A stretch of 23,833 nucleotides of DNA from assembly GCA_964496245.1 (NCBI GenBank), contig CAZBZG010000032.1, positions 1-23,833 on the forward strand, written 5' to 3'. Made by a program: the position numbers and the translations under genes. This stretch comes from CAZBZG01 sp964496245 (lineage in GTDB: Bacteria > Planctomycetota > SZUA-567). Under the pieces are notes generated by a model. The model was not told the DNA's origin, ran no database searches, and worked only from the letters and a program-made list of their open reading frames with translations. Below, in pieces: positions 22,147 to 23,833 of the stretch; positions within the stretch are counted from its first letter, which is position 1, and each line of letters opens with the position of its first letter.

Positions 22147-23833
22147 ATGAGCATCGAACTTCCATTGGTTGCCAAGACCGACGTGGTCGTGGTCGGCGGC
22201 ACGGTCCGCGGCGTGGCCGCGGCCGTGGCTGCGGCCGGCCAGGGGCGGGACGTCCTCCTGCTCGCGCCCCGGACGTACCTGGGCGAAGACTTCTGTGCCA
22301 CGCTGCGGCCGTGTGCGCGCGTCGCCGATGCGGAGGACGGTCCGCTGGCGGCACGCCTGGGCGCCCGCGCTGGCGCCGTCCCCGCCCCCCTGCAGATCAA
22401 ACGCGGGCTGGTCCAGGCGCTCGTGGACGCGGGCGTGCGTTTCCTCTACGGGTGTCTGGTCACGGACGTGCTCTTTGACGCAGACGGCCGGCCGGGGGGA
22501 GTGGTGATCGCCGACCGCGCGGGTCGTCAGGTCGTGGAGGCGTCGGTGATCGTGGACGCGACCGAGCGCGCGTGGACCGCGCGCCGCGCCGGCGCACAGG
22601 CGGCTGCCTGGCCGGATGCGCAGGTGCGGCTCGTGCGGACGGTGATCGGGGGCGCTGCCCCGGAGGCGGACGGCGAACGCGTGCGCGAGGTGCGCGCGCT
22701 TGCGCCCGTGGCCGAAGACGGAGGCCGGGAAGCTCCCGTCTGGGAGGTGGAGCTCGCATGCCCGCTGGCGGCCGGAGACTACGTCTCTCTGGCGCAGGCC
22801 GAACAGACGGCGCGCGATCGTACCTGGCGGCAGGGGCAGTTGCGGGCGAGTGAGCGACTTCGCTTCGTCCCGCCCGATCCGGTGCGCTGTCGAGGCGCAG
22901 GTCAGGTTGCAGACGGCTGGGATGCGTTGGAAGCGGATGCGTTCCAGGTCCAAGGCGTGGAACAGGTGTTCGTGCTCGGGCCGGCTGCGGGCGCGGTTGC
23001 CGGCGAGCCCGACGCGTTTGCGGACATCGCGCTTTCCGAGCGGATCGGCGGGTGCGTGGGCGAGGCGGCCGCGGATCTGGTGCAGGGGAGGGGGGGAGCT
23101 GCGCATGCGTTGCGCGCGCAAACGGAGAACGCCCCCGCGCTTCCCGGAGAGCTCCGCGAGTTCCGGCAGGGACTGCGGCCCGTAGACAGATCATGCCCGA
23201 CCGTGCGGGTGCCGGGCGCGCCGCCTGTGTGGGGGACGTACGATGTGGTGGTGATGGGCGGCGGCACGGCTGGCGCGTCTGCGGCCATCGGTGCCGGCCG
23301 GCAGGGCGCGCGCGTGCTGGTCGTGGAATGTCAGGAAGGGCTCGGCGGTACGGGCACGGTGGGACTGATCGGAAAGGTCTACCATGGCCGGCGGACCGGG
23401 TTTGCGGCCGAGGTCCCGTTTCCGGACGAACGCTGCACGATCGAGGACAAGATGGAGTGGTTGCGCCGCGCGGCGCGCAAAGCAGGCGTGGACATCTGGT
23501 GCAGAGCCATCGGCTTCGGCGCTGTGGTGGACGGCGATCGCGTGTGCGGCGTGGCCGTGGCCACGGAGCAGGGCGCGGGCACGGTCCTGGCGTCCGTGAT
23601 CGTGGATGCCACGGGCAACGCCGACATCGCGGCTGCAGCCGGGGCCGCGTGTCTCTATGATGCGGACGAGCACGACATCGCGCTTCAGGGCAGCGGCCTG
23701 CCGCGCCGGCCGTTGCGACAGGGGTATGTGAACAGCGACTACCTGCTCGTGGACGAATCGGACGTGGTCGATGTCTCGCGCGCGCTCGCAGGCGCTTCGC
23801 TTGCCATGGACGAGGATGCGTTTGACATCGGCC
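22147..23833 (+). CDS. Tandem FAD-dependent oxidoreductase (two FAD-binding folds), 3'-truncated by window edge
   Basis: The frame is open from the ATG at 22147 (CGGAG upstream at 22139-22143) through the window end, giving 562 residues and no stop. The first Rossmann fold has VVVVGGTVRGVAAAVAAA (13-30), an altered glycine motif (GG-T-V-R-G) with no acidic ribose contact (LLLAPRTYLG follows). It ends with VIVDATERAW, the matching ATG-type motif. The second fold begins near residue 365 with YDVVVMGGGTAGASAA, a canonical GxGxxG motif, then VVECQEGLGGTGTVG and SVIVDATGNADIAAAA. Proteins of about 1,000 or more residues with this tandem layout occur among PVC FAD_oxidored proteins. The first half may be structural and the second catalytic. 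It is cytosolic, in one operon with the lyase. Confidence 0.8.
   Translation, partial: MSIELPLVAKTDVVVVGGTVRGVAAAVAAAGQGRDVLLLAPRTYLGEDFCATLRPCARVADAEDGPLAARLGARAGAVPAPLQIKRGLVQALVDAGVRFLYGCLVTDVLFDADGRPGGVVIADRAGRQVVEASVIVDATERAWTARRAGAQAAAWPDAQVRLVRTVIGGAAPEADGERVREVRALAPVAEDGGREAPVWEVELACPLAAGDYVSLAQAEQTARDRTWRQGQLRASERLRFVPPDPVRCRGAGQVADGWDALEADAFQVQGVEQVFVLGPAAGAVAGEPDAFADIALSERIGGCVGEAAADLVQGRGGAAHALRAQTENAPALPGELREFRQGLRPVDRSCPTVRVPGAPPVWGTYDVVVMGGGTAGASAAIGAGRQGARVLVVECQEGLGGTGTVGLIGKVYHGRRTGFAAEVPFPDERCTIEDKMEWLRRAARKAGVDIWCRAIGFGAVVDGDRVCGVAVATEQGAGTVLASVIVDATGNADIAAAAGAACLYDADEHDIALQGSGLPRRPLRQGYVNSDYLLVDESDVVDVSRALAGASLAMDEDAFDIG

Noticed and set aside
1..23833. CRISPR array, tRNA, rRNA or an intact insertion sequence
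   Set aside because: No regularly spaced direct repeats, no cloverleaf or rRNA-like conserved blocks, and no transposase or integrase motifs were found on either strand.

Overview
The window is GC-rich, densely coding bacterial DNA. The gene content points to a metagenome-assembled genome from the Planctomycetes/Lentisphaerae/Kiritimatiellae (PVC) group or a similar polysaccharide-degrading lineage. The reasons are two Gfo/Idh/MocA oxidoreductases, three FAD_oxidored-type flavoproteins, a heparinase II/III-like lyase, a GH123-like protein, an H-X9-DG pseudopilin remnant and an FHA/trypsin fusion. This placement is inference; there is no rRNA or other decisive marker. A run of 10 N at 6645-6654 shows that the sequence is a scaffold.

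Layout. Positions 1-6114 (+) hold the 3' part of a GH123-like glycoside hydrolase, a Gfo/Idh/MocA oxidoreductase with a cysteine-rich insert, and a secreted LamG + ClpP/NfeD-like serine protease. Positions 6267-6644 hold the N-terminus of a flavoprotein cut off by the assembly gap. Positions 6795-11938 (-) are a compact housekeeping cluster. In transcription order it is an FHA-TM-trypsin protein, a hairpin terminator, ParA, PyrK-type electron transfer subunit, NAD(P)HX epimerase (YjeF_N) with a degenerate duplicated domain, and a PhnP-like metallo-beta-lactamase. ParA/PyrK and PyrK/epimerase overlap, so translation is probably coupled.

Positions 12146-12731 are a junction between two gene fragments pointing away from each other: a possible pseudopilin piece (-) and a CBM9-like C-terminus (+). 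An MFS transporter follows at 12872-14293. Positions 14457-17558 look like a collapsed sugar-catabolic operon. A good sigma70-type promoter drives an aldolase cut off after about 71 residues, then an intact Gfo/Idh/MocA protein lacking the EKP lysine and an intact DeoR regulator. After that comes a mosaic of a sugar-kinase C-terminus, an amidohydrolase N-terminus and an H-X9-DG pseudopilin C-terminus.

Positions 17604-23833 (+) carry a flavoprotein, a non-coding stretch with a long imperfect inverted repeat, a heparinase II/III-like protein, a 103-residue protein of unknown function, and a large protein with two FAD-binding folds in tandem that runs off the window end. The likely theme of the + strand genes is uptake and oxidative breakdown of sugars or uronates.

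No CRISPR array, tRNA, rRNA, intact transposase or phage gene was seen. The most unusual aspects are the concentration of clean gene fragments (real erosion or assembly chimerism), the degenerate tandem YjeF_N duplication, the LamG-protease fusion and the tandem flavoprotein.
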